A stretch of 64,000 bases of DNA from an uncultured Bacillota bacterium (GCA_905200905.1 CAJKMA010000001.1:38218-102217); one strand, 5' to 3'; counted from the first letter of the stretch, positions 34,066 to 43,466 are shown. Notes: generated from the sequence alone by a model not told the origin. Made by a program: numbers and translations.

Positions 34066-35310
34066 ATGGAAAAAATTAAAATGACAACACCTCTGGTAGA
34101 GATGGATGGAGATGAAATGACCAGGATTCTCTGGAAATGGATTAAAGAAGAGCTGATTGAGCCCTTTGTAGATTTAAAAACTCTGTATTACGACTTGGGA
34201 TTGGAGCATAGAAATGAGACGAATGATCAGGTAACCGTAGATGCAGCCAATGCTACAAAACAATATAAAGTAGCAGTAAAATGTGCGACCATTACTCCAA
34301 ATGCTGCCAGAATGGAAGAGTATCATTTAAAAGAAATGTATAAAAGTCCAAACGGTACCATTCGTTCTATGCTGGACGGTACAGTGTTTCGGGCTCCTAT
34401 TATTGTGAAAGGAATTGAACCCTGTGTAAAAAACTGGAAAAAGCCTATCACCTTGGCAAGACATGCCTATGGAGATGTGTATAAAAACACAGAAATGGTC
34501 ATTCCGGGACCAGGAAAGGTTGAACTAGTGTATACTGCCAAGGATGGGACTGAAACAAGAGAACTTGTTCATGAGTTTACCCGACCAGGTGTTGCACAGG
34601 GGATGCATAATCTGAATGCATCTATTGAAAGTTTTGCCAGAAGTTGTTTTACGTATGCCCTGGACACCAGACAGGATGTATGGTTTTCCACGAAAGATAC
34701 CATTTCCAAAAAATATGATCATACCTTTAAAGACATTTTTCAGGAAATTTATGAAAAAGAATTTCAGGAGGCTTTTCAAAAGGCAGGCATCGCTTATTTT
34801 TACACTTTAATTGATGATGCAGTTGCCAGAGTAATGAAAGCAGAAGGGGGATTTATTTGGGCTTGTAAGAACTATGACGGAGATGTCATGAGTGATATGG
34901 TGTCTTCTGCCTTTGGCTCTCTGGCTATGATGACTTCTGTTCTGGTATCCCCTCATGGATATTTTGAGTATGAGGCAGCGCACGGAACGGTGCAGCGTCA
35001 TTACTATAAATATTTAAAGGGAGAGGAAACCTCTACAAACTCCGTTGCTACCATTTTTGCCTGGACAGGCGCTCTTAGAAAACGCGGTGAATTAGATGAA
35101 AATTCTGAGCTTCAGGCATTTGCAGATAAATTGGAACAGGCTACCCTCCATGTCATAGAAGAGGGAAGCATGACCAGAGACTTGGCTCTGATTACAACGC
35201 TGGAACATCCGGTTATCTTAAACAGCAAAGATTTTATTCAGGCAATCCGAAGAAAGCTGGAAGCACAGCTTCTAGAAAAATCTGCTATCCATAAAAATAA
35301 TATATCATAG
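34066..35310 (+). CDS. icd: NADP-dependent isocitrate dehydrogenase (eukaryote-like type)
   Basis: The start at 34066 follows AAGGAG by seven bases, and a 34042 start lacks a site. The 414-residue enzyme belongs to the IDH1-like homodimer class, recognised from TPLVEMDGDEMTRILW, the substrate loop SPNGTIRSMLDGTVFR, and the metal-binding YDGDVMSDMVSSAFGSLAMM region. It oxidises isocitrate to 2-oxoglutarate with NADP+. With the citrate synthase-like gene it forms the oxidative branch supplying glutamate carbon. A strong terminator ends the operon. Confidence 0.94.
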   Translation: MEKIKMTTPLVEMDGDEMTRILWKWIKEELIEPFVDLKTLYYDLGLEHRNETNDQVTVDAANATKQYKVAVKCATITPNAARMEEYHLKEMYKSPNGTIRSMLDGTVFRAPIIVKGIEPCVKNWKKPITLARHAYGDVYKNTEMVIPGPGKVELVYTAKDGTETRELVHEFTRPGVAQGMHNLNASIESFARSCFTYALDTRQDVWFSTKDTISKKYDHTFKDIFQEIYEKEFQEAFQKAGIAYFYTLIDDAVARVMKAEGGFIWACKNYDGDVMSDMVSSAFGSLAMMTSVLVSPHGYFEYEAAHGTVQRHYYKYLKGEETSTNSVATIFAWTGALRKRGELDENSELQAFADKLEQATLHVIEEGSMTRDLALITTLEHPVILNSKDFIQAIRRKLEAQLLEKSAIHKNNIS

Positions 35311-35316
35311 ACAAAA

Positions 35317-35346
35317 GGAAGAACTGGCTATTGTGCCAGTTCTTCC
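35317..35346. terminator. Bidirectional terminator between icd and the ABC-F gene
   Basis: Perfect 12-bp stem GGAAGAACTGGC/GCCAGTTCTTCC with a 6-base loop; ACTTTT follows on the plus strand and TTTTGT on the minus strand. It overlaps the stop codon of the convergent ABC-F gene. Confidence 0.8.
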
Positions 35347-37238
35347 CACTTTTCGTAAAGTTCTTCTAGTTTTTCAGCGATTTCAGCTTTTTCTTTTGAT
35401 AAGGCAACACACTGAGACACATTGGTAGCAACCTGGGGATCCGACATTTCTTCATCAATTTCTTTATCTCGAATTTCCAAGTCTTCGATGGCCTTTTCTG
35501 TTTTCTTTAGGTCATTTTCCCGCTTGCGCATACGGGCTTGTTCTTCCTTTTGCTGTTTCCAATCCAGTTTTGTAGCAGATATGGTTTCCGGTATGACAGT
35601 TTCCTCCTGGGTAGGCGCATAGATTTCTGTCAGTTCTTCCTTTTTCTCTAAATAATAATCATAATTTCCAATATAGTTTACCAGTTTTTGATTGGTTAAT
35701 TCCAGAATCCTGGTGGCTGTTTTGTTAATGAAATAACGGTCATGAGAAACATATAAGACCGTTCCCTCATAATTATTCAAGGCTTCTTCTAAAATTTCTT
35801 TTGAGGTAATATCTAAATGGTTGGTAGGCTCATCCAAAATCAGAAAATTTGCTTCAGAAAGCATGAGCTTTGCCAGAGAAACACGTCCTCGCTCCCCACC
35901 GCTTAAAGCAGATACCAGCTTAAACACGTCATCTCCCGTAAACAAAAAGGCTGCCAGAAGGTTTCGGATTTCTGTGTTGGTGAGTTTCGGATAATCATCC
36001 TGGATTTCCTGGAAAACCGTTTTTTCCATATGTAACACATGATGCTCCTGGTCATAATAGCCAATATGAACCTTACTGCCAAGATGGAAACATCCCGCAT
36101 CTGCAGGAAGAAGCTGGTTTAAAATTTTCAAAATGGTAGTTTTTCCAGTTCCATTATTTCCAATAATCGCCACACGTTCTCCACGCTTAATGGAAAAATT
36201 TAAATCTTCAAACAGAGGCAAAGATGGAAAAGCTTTGCTTAAATGTTCCACTGTGAGAACATCGTTTCCGCTGGTGATTCTTGGGCGTAAGGAAATTCGC
36301 ATGGAGTCATCTACTTCAACTGGTTTTTCCAGAACTTCGATTTTTTCCAGCATTTTTTCGCGGCTTTCTGCCCTGCGGATGGATTTTTCTCGGTTAAAGG
36401 ACTTTAACTTTGCAATGACTTCTTCTTGATGCTTGATTTCCTGTTGTTGGTTTAAATAAGCCTGATAAGCAGCTTTCCGAAGCATAGCCTTTTTTTCACT
36501 GTATGCAGAATAGTTTCCTGAAAATGAGGTTACTTTGGTATTGTCAATTTCTACAATTTTTGTAGCAACCTTATCAAGAAAATAACGGTCATGGGATACA
36601 ATGAAAACAGCGCCAGGGTAATTTAGAAGATAAGTTTCCAGCCAGGCAATAGAATCCATGTCCAAATGGTTGGTAGGCTCGTCTAAAAGGATGATATCTG
36701 GCTTGGAAAGCAGAAGTCGTCCAAGAGCCACCCTGGTTTTCTGTCCACCTGAAAGGGTGGCAACTGGTTTTTCGAAATCCTCTTCTGAAAATCCAAGACC
36801 TTTTAAAACACCAATTAATTCGCTTTTATAAGCATAGCCGTTTTCCAATTCAAATTCATGGGTAAGCCTAGAATAAGCTTCCATAAGCTTTGTTAGTTCA
36901 TCTCCTGTGGTGTGTTTCATTTGAAGCTCCATATCCCGCATACGGCTCTCCATGTCCAAAATATGCTGCTTCACCTGAAGAAGGGAATCATAGATGGTTA
37001 GCTGGCTGCTTAGCTCTTGATGCTGTGCCAGATATCCTAGAGTTTTTCCTTTGGATAAAATCACCTGCCCATCATCTGGGGTTAATTCCCCTACAATCAT
37101 ACGGAAAAGGGTCGATTTTCCTGCACCGTTAATGCCAACTAAAGCGGCTTTCTCCCGTTCTTCTATGTGAAAGCTGGCATCATGCAGAAGCGTGACGCCA
37201 TCAAAGGATTTTTCTATATTTTGACATGCTAAAATCAT
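35328..37238 (-). CDS. ABC-F family ATPase (YdiF/Uup-like)
   Basis: The 636-residue soluble protein carries two ABC domains: Walker A GINGAGKST (35-43) with LSGGQKTR and LLDEPTNHLD, and Walker A GNNGTGKTT (360-368) with LSGGERGR and LILDEPTNHLD. They are joined by the charged P-site tether of about 80 residues, and a C-terminal coiled coil (about 560-636) follows. ABC-F proteins bind the ribosomal E site and act as translation factors, some giving antibiotic resistance. The domain layout resembles housekeeping YdiF rather than a resistance type. AAAGGAG precedes the ATG. Confidence 0.92.
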   Translation of the reverse strand: MILACQNIEKSFDGVTLLHDASFHIEEREKAALVGINGAGKSTLFRMIVGELTPDDGQVILSKGKTLGYLAQHQELSSQLTIYDSLLQVKQHILDMESRMRDMELQMKHTTGDELTKLMEAYSRLTHEFELENGYAYKSELIGVLKGLGFSEEDFEKPVATLSGGQKTRVALGRLLLSKPDIILLDEPTNHLDMDSIAWLETYLLNYPGAVFIVSHDRYFLDKVATKIVEIDNTKVTSFSGNYSAYSEKKAMLRKAAYQAYLNQQQEIKHQEEVIAKLKSFNREKSIRRAESREKMLEKIEVLEKPVEVDDSMRISLRPRITSGNDVLTVEHLSKAFPSLPLFEDLNFSIKRGERVAIIGNNGTGKTTILKILNQLLPADAGCFHLGSKVHIGYYDQEHHVLHMEKTVFQEIQDDYPKLTNTEIRNLLAAFLFTGDDVFKLVSALSGGERGRVSLAKLMLSEANFLILDEPTNHLDITSKEILEEALNNYEGTVLYVSHDRYFINKTATRILELTNQKLVNYIGNYDYYLEKKEELTEIYAPTQEETVIPETISATKLDWKQQKEEQARMRKRENDLKKTEKAIEDLEIRDKEIDEEMSDPQVATNVSQCVALSKEKAEIAEKLEELYEKWEELAQ

Positions 37239-37273
37239 GAGGTATCATCTCCTTTTTGTGGTAATCGCTATCT

Positions 37274-37303
37274 ATTATATATCGGATAAAAGGAATTTGA
37301 CAA
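37274..37303 (-). promoter_or_regulatory. Promoter of the ABC-F gene
   Basis: On the minus strand TTGTCA (37303-37298) and TATAAT (37279-37274) are 18 bases apart, 36 bases before the ATG. Confidence 0.6.
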
Positions 37304-37321
37304 CAGATAAAATGAATAATA

Positions 37322-37350
37322 TTGACTTTAATTTAACAATTCTATATAAT
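37322..37350 (+). promoter_or_regulatory. Promoter of rex
   Basis: TTGACT (37322-37327) and TATAAT (37345-37350) with a 17-base spacer. The spacer contains TTTAACAA, similar to a clostridial Rex half-site, but no full palindrome is seen. Confidence 0.6.
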
Positions 37351-37392
37351 GAAGTATAGAAATGTGTATTTTTGGGTACAGGAGGGTGAAAC

Positions 37393-38037
37393 GTGGAGGA
37401 AAAATGCATATCAAAAGCAGTCATAAAGAGACTACCCCGATATTACCGATATTTAGGCGAACTCATAGAAGAAGGTGTAGAACGGATATCCTCCAATGAG
37501 TTAAGTGCAAAGATGCGTGTAACAGCATCTCAAATTCGTCAGGATTTAAACAATTTCGGTGGTTTTGGCCAGCAGGGGTATGGATATAATGTTTCGTATC
37601 TGTATACGGAAATTGGGAAAATTCTGGGATTGGATAAAACCCATCACATGATTATCATAGGGGCTGGTAATTTGGGACAGGCTCTTGCAAACTATGTAAA
37701 ATTTGAAAAACGTGGTTTTAAAATTGTAGGAATTTTTGATGTAAACCCAGTATTAAAAGGAATTTCTATCCGTGGAAATGAAATCCGTATGATGGATGAG
37801 CTGCCAGCGTTTTTGAAAGAACAGAAGGTGGAAATCGCTACTTTAACACTGCCAAAAAATAATGCTGCAGAGGCAGCAGATCTTCTGGTGAAAAATGGAA
37901 TTAAGGCAATCTGGAATTTTGCACATCTGGATCTCACCGTTCCAAAAGATGTGATTGTAGAAAATGTCCATCTTTCAGAAAGCCTTATGCGTTTATCATA
38001 CAACTTAAACTGTCAAACAACAGAACAGGAGAACTAA
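37393..38037 (+). CDS. rex: Redox-sensing transcriptional repressor Rex
   Basis: A GTG start behind GGAGGGTG gives 214 residues, the normal length. The N-terminal winged helix (PRYYRYLGEL, ISSNELSAKMRVTASQIRQD, FGGFGQQGYGYNV) binds DNA, and the Rossmann domain contains the NAD(H) motif IIGAGNLGQALANY. Rex senses the NADH/NAD+ ratio and represses fermentation and hydrogenase-type genes. It is a single-gene unit with its own promoter and terminator. Confidence 0.97.
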   Translation: MEEKCISKAVIKRLPRYYRYLGELIEEGVERISSNELSAKMRVTASQIRQDLNNFGGFGQQGYGYNVSYLYTEIGKILGLDKTHHMIIIGAGNLGQALANYVKFEKRGFKIVGIFDVNPVLKGISIRGNEIRMMDELPAFLKEQKVEIATLTLPKNNAAEAADLLVKNGIKAIWNFAHLDLTVPKDVIVENVHLSESLMRLSYNLNCQTTEQEN

Positions 38038-38046
38038 GAATCAGGA

Positions 38047-38084
38047 AAGGCTGGCGCCGGAAAGAGTTTGCGCCAGCCTTTTTT
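38047..38084 (+). terminator. Intrinsic terminator after rex
   Basis: Perfect 11-bp stem AAGGCTGGCGC/GCGCCAGCCTT, 12-base loop, TTTTTT tail. The nnr gene begins only 20 bases later, so nnr must be transcribed by read-through or from a nearby promoter that I could not place. Confidence 0.9.
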
Positions 38085-38104
38085 CAGAAAGGATTGTGTA
38101 TGTT

Positions 38105-39637
38105 ATGGAACGGATTGTAACAGGAAAAGAAATGAAAGCTTTGGATCTTTATACCATAGAAGAAATGGGAGTTCCATCTTTGGTTCTCATGGAGCGTGCA
38201 GGGCTTGCGGCTGCAAATGCATTAAAAGAGTATGATTTTTCTCTAAAAAAGGTGCTGGTCCTATGCGGAGGAGGAAATAATGGAGCAGACGGGGTGGTAA
38301 TTGCACGGATTCTGCACTTGTGGGGATATGAAACAGATGTCTGCATTTTGGGAAATCCGGAACATTTTACAGAAGAAATGAAAAAACAGATAGATATTGG
38401 AAAAAAATATGGATTATCCTTTGTCAAGACTTTCAAACAAAAGGAATATACTACTATTGTAGATGCAATTTTAGGTGTAGGACTTTCTCGTGAGGTGACA
38501 GGCATTTATGAGCAGGTAATAAAGCGCTTGTCAGATTACAAGGGAAAAATTTTATCCGTGGATATTCCTTCTGGTATTTCAGCGGATACAGGTCAGATTC
38601 TGGGATGTGCAGTACATGCAGATCTGACCGTAACCTTTGCTTTTTTAAAAGCAGGATTGTGTCTTTATCCAGGTGCTTCCTGTGCAGGAAAGGTACTAGT
38701 TGCAGATATTGGGATTTATGCTCCCCAAAATGTGGAATACACATCAACTCTTTTGGCTTGTAACAAAGAAGATCTTGCATCCATATCCAGAAAGCCCGAT
38801 GGAAATAAGGGGACCTTTGGAAAAATTTTGCTGGTGGCAGGAAGCAAGGGAATGTTTGGTGCTGCTTATTTCAGTGGCATGGCGGCCATGAGAACAGGAG
38901 CTGGTATGCTGAAAATTTGTACCAGGGAAGAAAACCGTCCCCTTTTTTCCTGTTTTCCAGAAGCCATGCTTCAAACCTATGAGGAGGATACGGATTTGCA
39001 GGAGTTGTTACAAGAAAGCCTGGATTGGGCGGATGTTGTGGGCATTGGGCCAGGACTTGGAACTTCTGCCCAGGCTGCCACGCTTTTAAAGACGCTGCTT
39101 GCACATTGTCAGAAGCCTTTGGTCATTGATGCAGACGGCTTGAACCTTTTAAAAGACAGGATTAGCCTTTTAAAAGAACACAAAGGTCCGGTGCTTCTTA
39201 CGCCACATCTGGGGGAATTTGCTAGGATTTCCGGTATTTCTCCAGAAGAGTGGAAAAAAAATCCCGTGAATCTGACAAAAAGGCTTGCCAAAGAGCTTTC
39301 TGCTGTCTTAATATGTAAAGATGCCAGAACTGTAGTCAGTACCCCAGAGGGAAGAACCTATGTGAACCTGTCCGGTAATGACGGGCTTGCAACAGCAGGA
39401 AGCGGTGATGTTTTAACCGGAATTCTTTTAGGCTTGCTGGCACAGGGATATCCACCGGAAAAGGCGGCAAGTCTAGGGGTATATCTCCATGGGGCGGCTG
39501 GTGACCAGGCTGCCAGCAGGATTGGAAAAGCAGCAATTTTGGCTAGTGATATTATACAAAGTGCAGGAGAGCTTTTAAAGGATTTGGAACTCCAAAAAGA
39601 AATGACCGCACAGAAAGAAGGAACACAGTTATCATGA
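38105..39637 (+). CDS. nnr: Bifunctional NAD(P)H-hydrate epimerase / ADP-dependent dehydratase
   Basis: The start at 38105 follows AAAGGA by 11 bases. The 510-residue protein fuses NnrE (residues about 1-210: MERAGLAAAN, VLCGGGNNGADG, DAILGVGLSREVTG) and NnrD (about 225-505: NKGTFGKILLVAGSKGMFGA, IGPGLGT, VIDADGLNLL, TAGSGDVLTGILLGLLAQG). It repairs hydrated NADH and NADPH. A 4-base overlap with alr makes them one operon, a common clostridial pairing. Confidence 0.95.
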   Translation: MERIVTGKEMKALDLYTIEEMGVPSLVLMERAGLAAANALKEYDFSLKKVLVLCGGGNNGADGVVIARILHLWGYETDVCILGNPEHFTEEMKKQIDIGKKYGLSFVKTFKQKEYTTIVDAILGVGLSREVTGIYEQVIKRLSDYKGKILSVDIPSGISADTGQILGCAVHADLTVTFAFLKAGLCLYPGASCAGKVLVADIGIYAPQNVEYTSTLLACNKEDLASISRKPDGNKGTFGKILLVAGSKGMFGAAYFSGMAAMRTGAGMLKICTREENRPLFSCFPEAMLQTYEEDTDLQELLQESLDWADVVGIGPGLGTSAQAATLLKTLLAHCQKPLVIDADGLNLLKDRISLLKEHKGPVLLTPHLGEFARISGISPEEWKKNPVNLTKRLAKELSAVLICKDARTVVSTPEGRTYVNLSGNDGLATAGSGDVLTGILLGLLAQGYPPEKAASLGVYLHGAAGDQAASRIGKAAILASDIIQSAGELLKDLELQKEMTAQKEGTQLS

Positions 39638-40776
39638 AAATGCACAGCAGGATTCAGGCAGAGATTGATCTGGATGCCATGACCTATAATCTGGAACATA
39701 TTAAAAGAAATTTAAAATCGGGAACAAAAATTATAGCTGTTTTAAAGGCAGACGGTTATGGACATGGAGCAGTTCCCCTTGGAAAAAGAATACAGCAGGA
39801 TCCAGAGGTTTGGGGGATTGCCGTTGCTACGGTGGAAGAAGGAGAGGAATTACGAGAAGCAGGGATTACCAAACCAATCCTAATTCTTGGGTATACGTAT
39901 CAGGAGGACTATAAGAAAATTGTAGATATGGATTTCAGACCTGCTGTTTTTAAACAATCTATGGCACAGGAATTGTCAAAAGCAGCAGTAGCAGCAAAGA
40001 AAACACTGAAAATACATATTAAAATTGATACAGGTATGACTAGAATTGGCTACCGAGATGTGAAAACAGATGTTCCAGAAATCCTGGAAATTTCTAAACT
40101 TCCTGGAATAGAGGTAGAAGGGATTTTTACTCATTTTGCAAGAGCAGATGAAAAGGATACAACACCTGCCAAAGTACAGTATGAGAAATTTCAGGAATTC
40201 CTGTTGGCTCTTGAGGAGGCAGGTCTTTCTATTCCCATGAAACACTGTTCTAACAGCGCTGGAATCATCCGAATGAAGGAGGCAAACTTAGATGCAGTTC
40301 GGGCAGGAATCATTCTTTATGGCTTATATCCTTCAGAAGAAGTGGAACGAGAACCAGTTCCATTAAAACCACTTATGAGTCTGAGAAGTCATATTGCATA
40401 CATAAAAAATGTAGAGCCAGGTGTTGAAGTTAGCTATGGTGGCATTTTTACTACTACCAGGGAAACCAGGGTGGCTACCATACCCGTTGGTTATGCAGAT
40501 GGATATGCAAGAGGGTTGTCCAATAAGGGCAGTGTGCTTATCCGCGGAAAACGTGCTCCGATTCTTGGAAGAGTCTGTATGGATCAGTTTATGGTAGATG
40601 TCACAGATATTCCAGAAGCAGAGGAGCTGGATCAGGTAACGCTTCTTGGCAAAGACCAGGAGGATTGTATTACCATGGAGGAGTTGGGAAATCTGTCAGG
40701 TAGATTTAACTACGAATTTGCCTGTTGCATCAGCAAACGGGTGCCCCGCGTTTACCTGGAATCGAAACAGAAATAA
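39634..40776 (+). CDS. alr: Alanine racemase
   Basis: The 380-residue PLP enzyme supplies D-alanine for peptidoglycan. The cofactor lysine is K38 in AVLKADGYGHGA and the opposite catalytic tyrosine is Y268 in EVSYGGIFTT. KIDTGMTRIGY and VGYADGYARGL are standard. It starts by ATGA overlap with nnr. The mazF gene lies about 100 bases downstream, as in Bacillus alr-ndoAI-ndoA, but without an antitoxin gene between. Confidence 0.96.
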   Translation: MKMHSRIQAEIDLDAMTYNLEHIKRNLKSGTKIIAVLKADGYGHGAVPLGKRIQQDPEVWGIAVATVEEGEELREAGITKPILILGYTYQEDYKKIVDMDFRPAVFKQSMAQELSKAAVAAKKTLKIHIKIDTGMTRIGYRDVKTDVPEILEISKLPGIEVEGIFTHFARADEKDTTPAKVQYEKFQEFLLALEEAGLSIPMKHCSNSAGIIRMKEANLDAVRAGIILYGLYPSEEVEREPVPLKPLMSLRSHIAYIKNVEPGVEVSYGGIFTTTRETRVATIPVGYADGYARGLSNKGSVLIRGKRAPILGRVCMDQFMVDVTDIPEAEELDQVTLLGKDQEDCITMEELGNLSGRFNYEFACCISKRVPRVYLESKQK

Positions 40777-40874
40777 AAAATACCTTGGATAATACATGAA
40801 TACACACAAAAAAGCTGGGAAGAATAATACCAGATATAAAACATCGAAATAGAAAAAATCGGAGTGTGAAATGT

Positions 40875-41222
40875 GTGATTATCAAACGAGGCGATATTTT
40901 TTATGCGGATCTGCGTCCTGTGGTTGGAAGTGAACAGGGCGGCGTCAGACCGGTTCTGATTATTCAGAATGATATTGGCAATAAGCACAGTCCAACGGTA
41001 ATCTGTGCTGCCATTACTTCCAGAATGAATAAGGCCAAACTTCCTACTCACATTGAGATTGATGCTTCATCTTATGCTATTGTCAAGGATTCTGTGATTT
41101 TGCTGGAACAGCTTAGAACCATTGACAAGCGCCGGCTAAAGGATAAGGTTTGCCATTTGGATGCGGAAATCCTGAACAAGGTGAACCATGCCCTTTGTAT
41201 TAGCCTGGAATTGCTTACATAG
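40875..41222 (+). CDS. ndoA: MazF/EndoA-type endoribonuclease
   Basis: The start is placed at GTG 40875 (IIKRGDIFYADLRPVVG), matching EndoA; GGAG lies 10 bases upstream. The 115-residue protein keeps the PemK/MazF fold motifs RGDIFYADL, GSEQGGVRPVLIIQND (catalytic Arg) and TVICAAITS (catalytic Thr region). EndoA cleaves mRNA at UACAU-like sites. The 98 bases upstream contain no CopG/MazE-type antitoxin gene, only an 18-codon frame unlike any antitoxin, so the cognate antitoxin is absent here or located elsewhere. Confidence 0.92.
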   Translation: MIIKRGDIFYADLRPVVGSEQGGVRPVLIIQNDIGNKHSPTVICAAITSRMNKAKLPTHIEIDASSYAIVKDSVILLEQLRTIDKRRLKDKVCHLDAEILNKVNHALCISLELLT

Positions 41223-41251
41223 CCAGGGAGGGCTTTTGACGAAAGGAAATC

Positions 41252-41280
41252 TTGACGAAAGATACGGAAAATGGTATTTT
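41252..41280 (+). promoter_or_regulatory. Possible promoter before the CNNM gene
   Basis: TTGACG (41252-41257) and TATTTT (41275-41280) are 17 bases apart. TTGACGAAAG occurs twice (41236-41245 and 41252-41261). Confidence 0.4.
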
Positions 41281-41342
41281 ATTCATGGTACGGTTTTACT
41301 GTTCCAAAAGACTGAAGAAGAAAGAAGGAATAAAAAGAATTT

Positions 41343-42734
41343 ATGGATGACGGTAGCAGCCCTTTATGGGCTCTGACGGTATTTACGTTATTTATTATTG
41401 TAAATGGGATTATGTATGGATTTGGCGCTGCCATACAAAAGGTCAGTGAAAGTGAAATTGAAAAGAGAGCCTTAGAGCAAAAAGATAAAAAATCATTGTG
41501 GCTGCTAGATGTGATTCAGCACCCAGGAGCCATTGTAAACACCATATCCACCACCGCTATTTTTCTTAGTATTTTGGCCGGATATGTGGGAGTACGCTCC
41601 ATTACTCCCTATGTTTATTTCTGTATGAGACAGCTAAATGAGATGGTGGGTATTCAGATTCCACAGAGTATATACTGGGTTGGGGCATTTCTTCTGGTGT
41701 ACCTGGTTTCTCTTATTATTTTGATTGCATTGGGCGTCTTGTCTGCAAAAAAACTTTTTAATCACGACCCAGACCGCTGGGTTTACAAAACGGCAGGCAT
41801 TGTAAAAGCTTTTGTGGCAATTTTTTGGCCAGTAACCTTTTTAAGCACAAAACTTTCTAACCTGGTGGTACGTCTCTTTGGGGTAGACCCAAACCAACAG
41901 GAAGATGATGTAACAGAAGAAGAGATTATTTCCATGGTGGATGATGCCCATGAGCAGGGCGTCATTGAAGAGAGCGAAGCAGAGATGATTCAGAATATCA
42001 TGGAGTTTTCTGAAACTGAGGCCAGAGATATTATGACCCACAGAAAAAATCTCCATGCCTTAAATGAGACCATCCTGTTAAAAGATGCGCTGTCTTATAT
42101 GCTGGAAAACAGCAATTCTCGTTACCCTGTGTACAGAGAAGATATTGATAACATCATAGGAATTTTGCATCTAAAGGACGTAATGAAGCAGATTACTTTT
42201 GGTAATTGCGAGGATTGTCCTATTGGAACCATTCCACATTTAATTCGGGAAGCTATTTATGTTCCGGAAACCAGAAATATTAATGATTTATTCCAGAGAA
42301 TGCAGGCAAAGAAAATCCATATGGTGATTGTGGTGGATGAGTATGGCCAGACTTCAGGAATTGTTACTATGGAGGACATTCTGGAGGAAATTGTAGGAAA
42401 CATTCTGGATGAATATGATGAAGAAGAACATTATATTCAGGTTCAGACTGATGACTCCCTGATTATGGAAGGGCTAACACCCTTGGAGCAGGTGGATGAG
42501 GTATTGAATTCTGATTTTGATGAAGAGGATTTTGATACTTTAAATGGGTATCTTACCTCGGTTCTCGGACATGTCCCCAATTTGTCTGAGGATAAAGAAA
42601 TAAAAGCAAAGGGATATTTATTTACCATCCTTGGGGTGGAAAATAATACCATACAAAAAGTGCGGGTAGAGAAGCTGCCCCAGGAAGAAAAAGGAGAAGA
42701 AACATGTCAGGACATTCAAAATTTGCAAATATAA
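41343..42734 (+). CDS. CNNM/HlyC-CorC family membrane protein with CBS pair
   Basis: The 463-residue protein has an N-terminal DUF21/CNNM domain with four hydrophobic helices (about 8-28, 62-82, 107-133, 146-168), two CBS domains (about 225-345: HRKNLHALNETILLKDALSY; VIVVDEYGQTSGIVTMEDIL) and a C-terminal CorC/HlyC domain (about 360-445). Family members take part in Mg2+/Co2+ efflux or homeostasis, and the old name hemolysin is misleading. It starts 120 bases after mazF and overlaps yebC by 31 bases. Confidence 0.92.
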   Translation: MDDGSSPLWALTVFTLFIIVNGIMYGFGAAIQKVSESEIEKRALEQKDKKSLWLLDVIQHPGAIVNTISTTAIFLSILAGYVGVRSITPYVYFCMRQLNEMVGIQIPQSIYWVGAFLLVYLVSLIILIALGVLSAKKLFNHDPDRWVYKTAGIVKAFVAIFWPVTFLSTKLSNLVVRLFGVDPNQQEDDVTEEEIISMVDDAHEQGVIEESEAEMIQNIMEFSETEARDIMTHRKNLHALNETILLKDALSYMLENSNSRYPVYREDIDNIIGILHLKDVMKQITFGNCEDCPIGTIPHLIREAIYVPETRNINDLFQRMQAKKIHMVIVVDEYGQTSGIVTMEDILEEIVGNILDEYDEEEHYIQVQTDDSLIMEGLTPLEQVDEVLNSDFDEEDFDTLNGYLTSVLGHVPNLSEDKEIKAKGYLFTILGVENNTIQKVRVEKLPQEEKGEETCQDIQNLQI

Positions 42735-43432
42735 AGCATAAGAAAGAAAAAAACGATGCCAAAAAAGGTAAAATCTTTACTGTAATCGGAAGAGAAATTG
42801 TAGTTGCGGTAAAAGAGGGAGGACCGGATCCTGCTAATAACAGCAAACTGAGAGATGTGATTGCAAAGGCAAAGGCAAATAACATGCCAAATGATACCAT
42901 TGACCGTGGAATCAAAAAAGCAGCAGGAGATGCCAATGCAGATAACTTTGAAGTTCTTACATATGAAGGATATGGACCAAATGGTGTGGCAATTATTGTT
43001 AAAACCCTTACAGACAATAAAAACCGTACTGCTGGAAATGTAAGAAGCTATTTTACCAAGGGCAATGGAAATATTGGAACTCCAGGTTCTGTATCTTTTA
43101 TGTTTGATAATAAAGGACAGATTATCATTGACAAAGAAGAATGTGAAATGGATGCAGATGATTTGATGATGATGGCTCTGGATGCAGGTGCAGAAGATTT
43201 TGCAGAAGAGGAAGATAGCTATGAAATCCTCACAGATCCAGATGCGTTTAGTACCGTAAGAGAAGCTCTGGAAAAAGAAGGCATTCCTATGATGGAAGCT
43301 CAGGTGGCTATGATTCCTCAGACCTATGTAGAACTTACGGATGAGCAGGATATTAAAAACCTTCAGAAAACCTTAGATTTACTTGATGATGATGACGATG
43401 TGACAGACGTGTGGCACAATTGGGATGAGTAA
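42704..43432 (+). CDS. yebC: YebC/PmpR-family protein
   Basis: The 242-residue protein is full length, with the invariant start SGHSKFANIKHKKEKNDAKK, the EGYGPNGVAIIVK motif and the acidic C-terminal tail. YebC proteins were described as DNA-binding regulators, and recent work links them to translation of proline-rich stretches. The first codons overlap the 3' end of the CNNM gene, so the two are co-transcribed. Confidence 0.96.
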   Translation: MSGHSKFANIKHKKEKNDAKKGKIFTVIGREIVVAVKEGGPDPANNSKLRDVIAKAKANNMPNDTIDRGIKKAAGDANADNFEVLTYEGYGPNGVAIIVKTLTDNKNRTAGNVRSYFTKGNGNIGTPGSVSFMFDNKGQIIIDKEECEMDADDLMMMALDAGAEDFAEEEDSYEILTDPDAFSTVREALEKEGIPMMEAQVAMIPQTYVELTDEQDIKNLQKTLDLLDDDDDVTDVWHNWDE

Positions 43433-43466
43433 TCCTTCCATGTATAAAATAGCATAGGATACACAT

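Noticed and set aside
41236..41261. Direct repeat TTGACGAAAG twice
   Set aside because: Only two copies 16 bases apart; no array, and one copy can serve as a -35 box.
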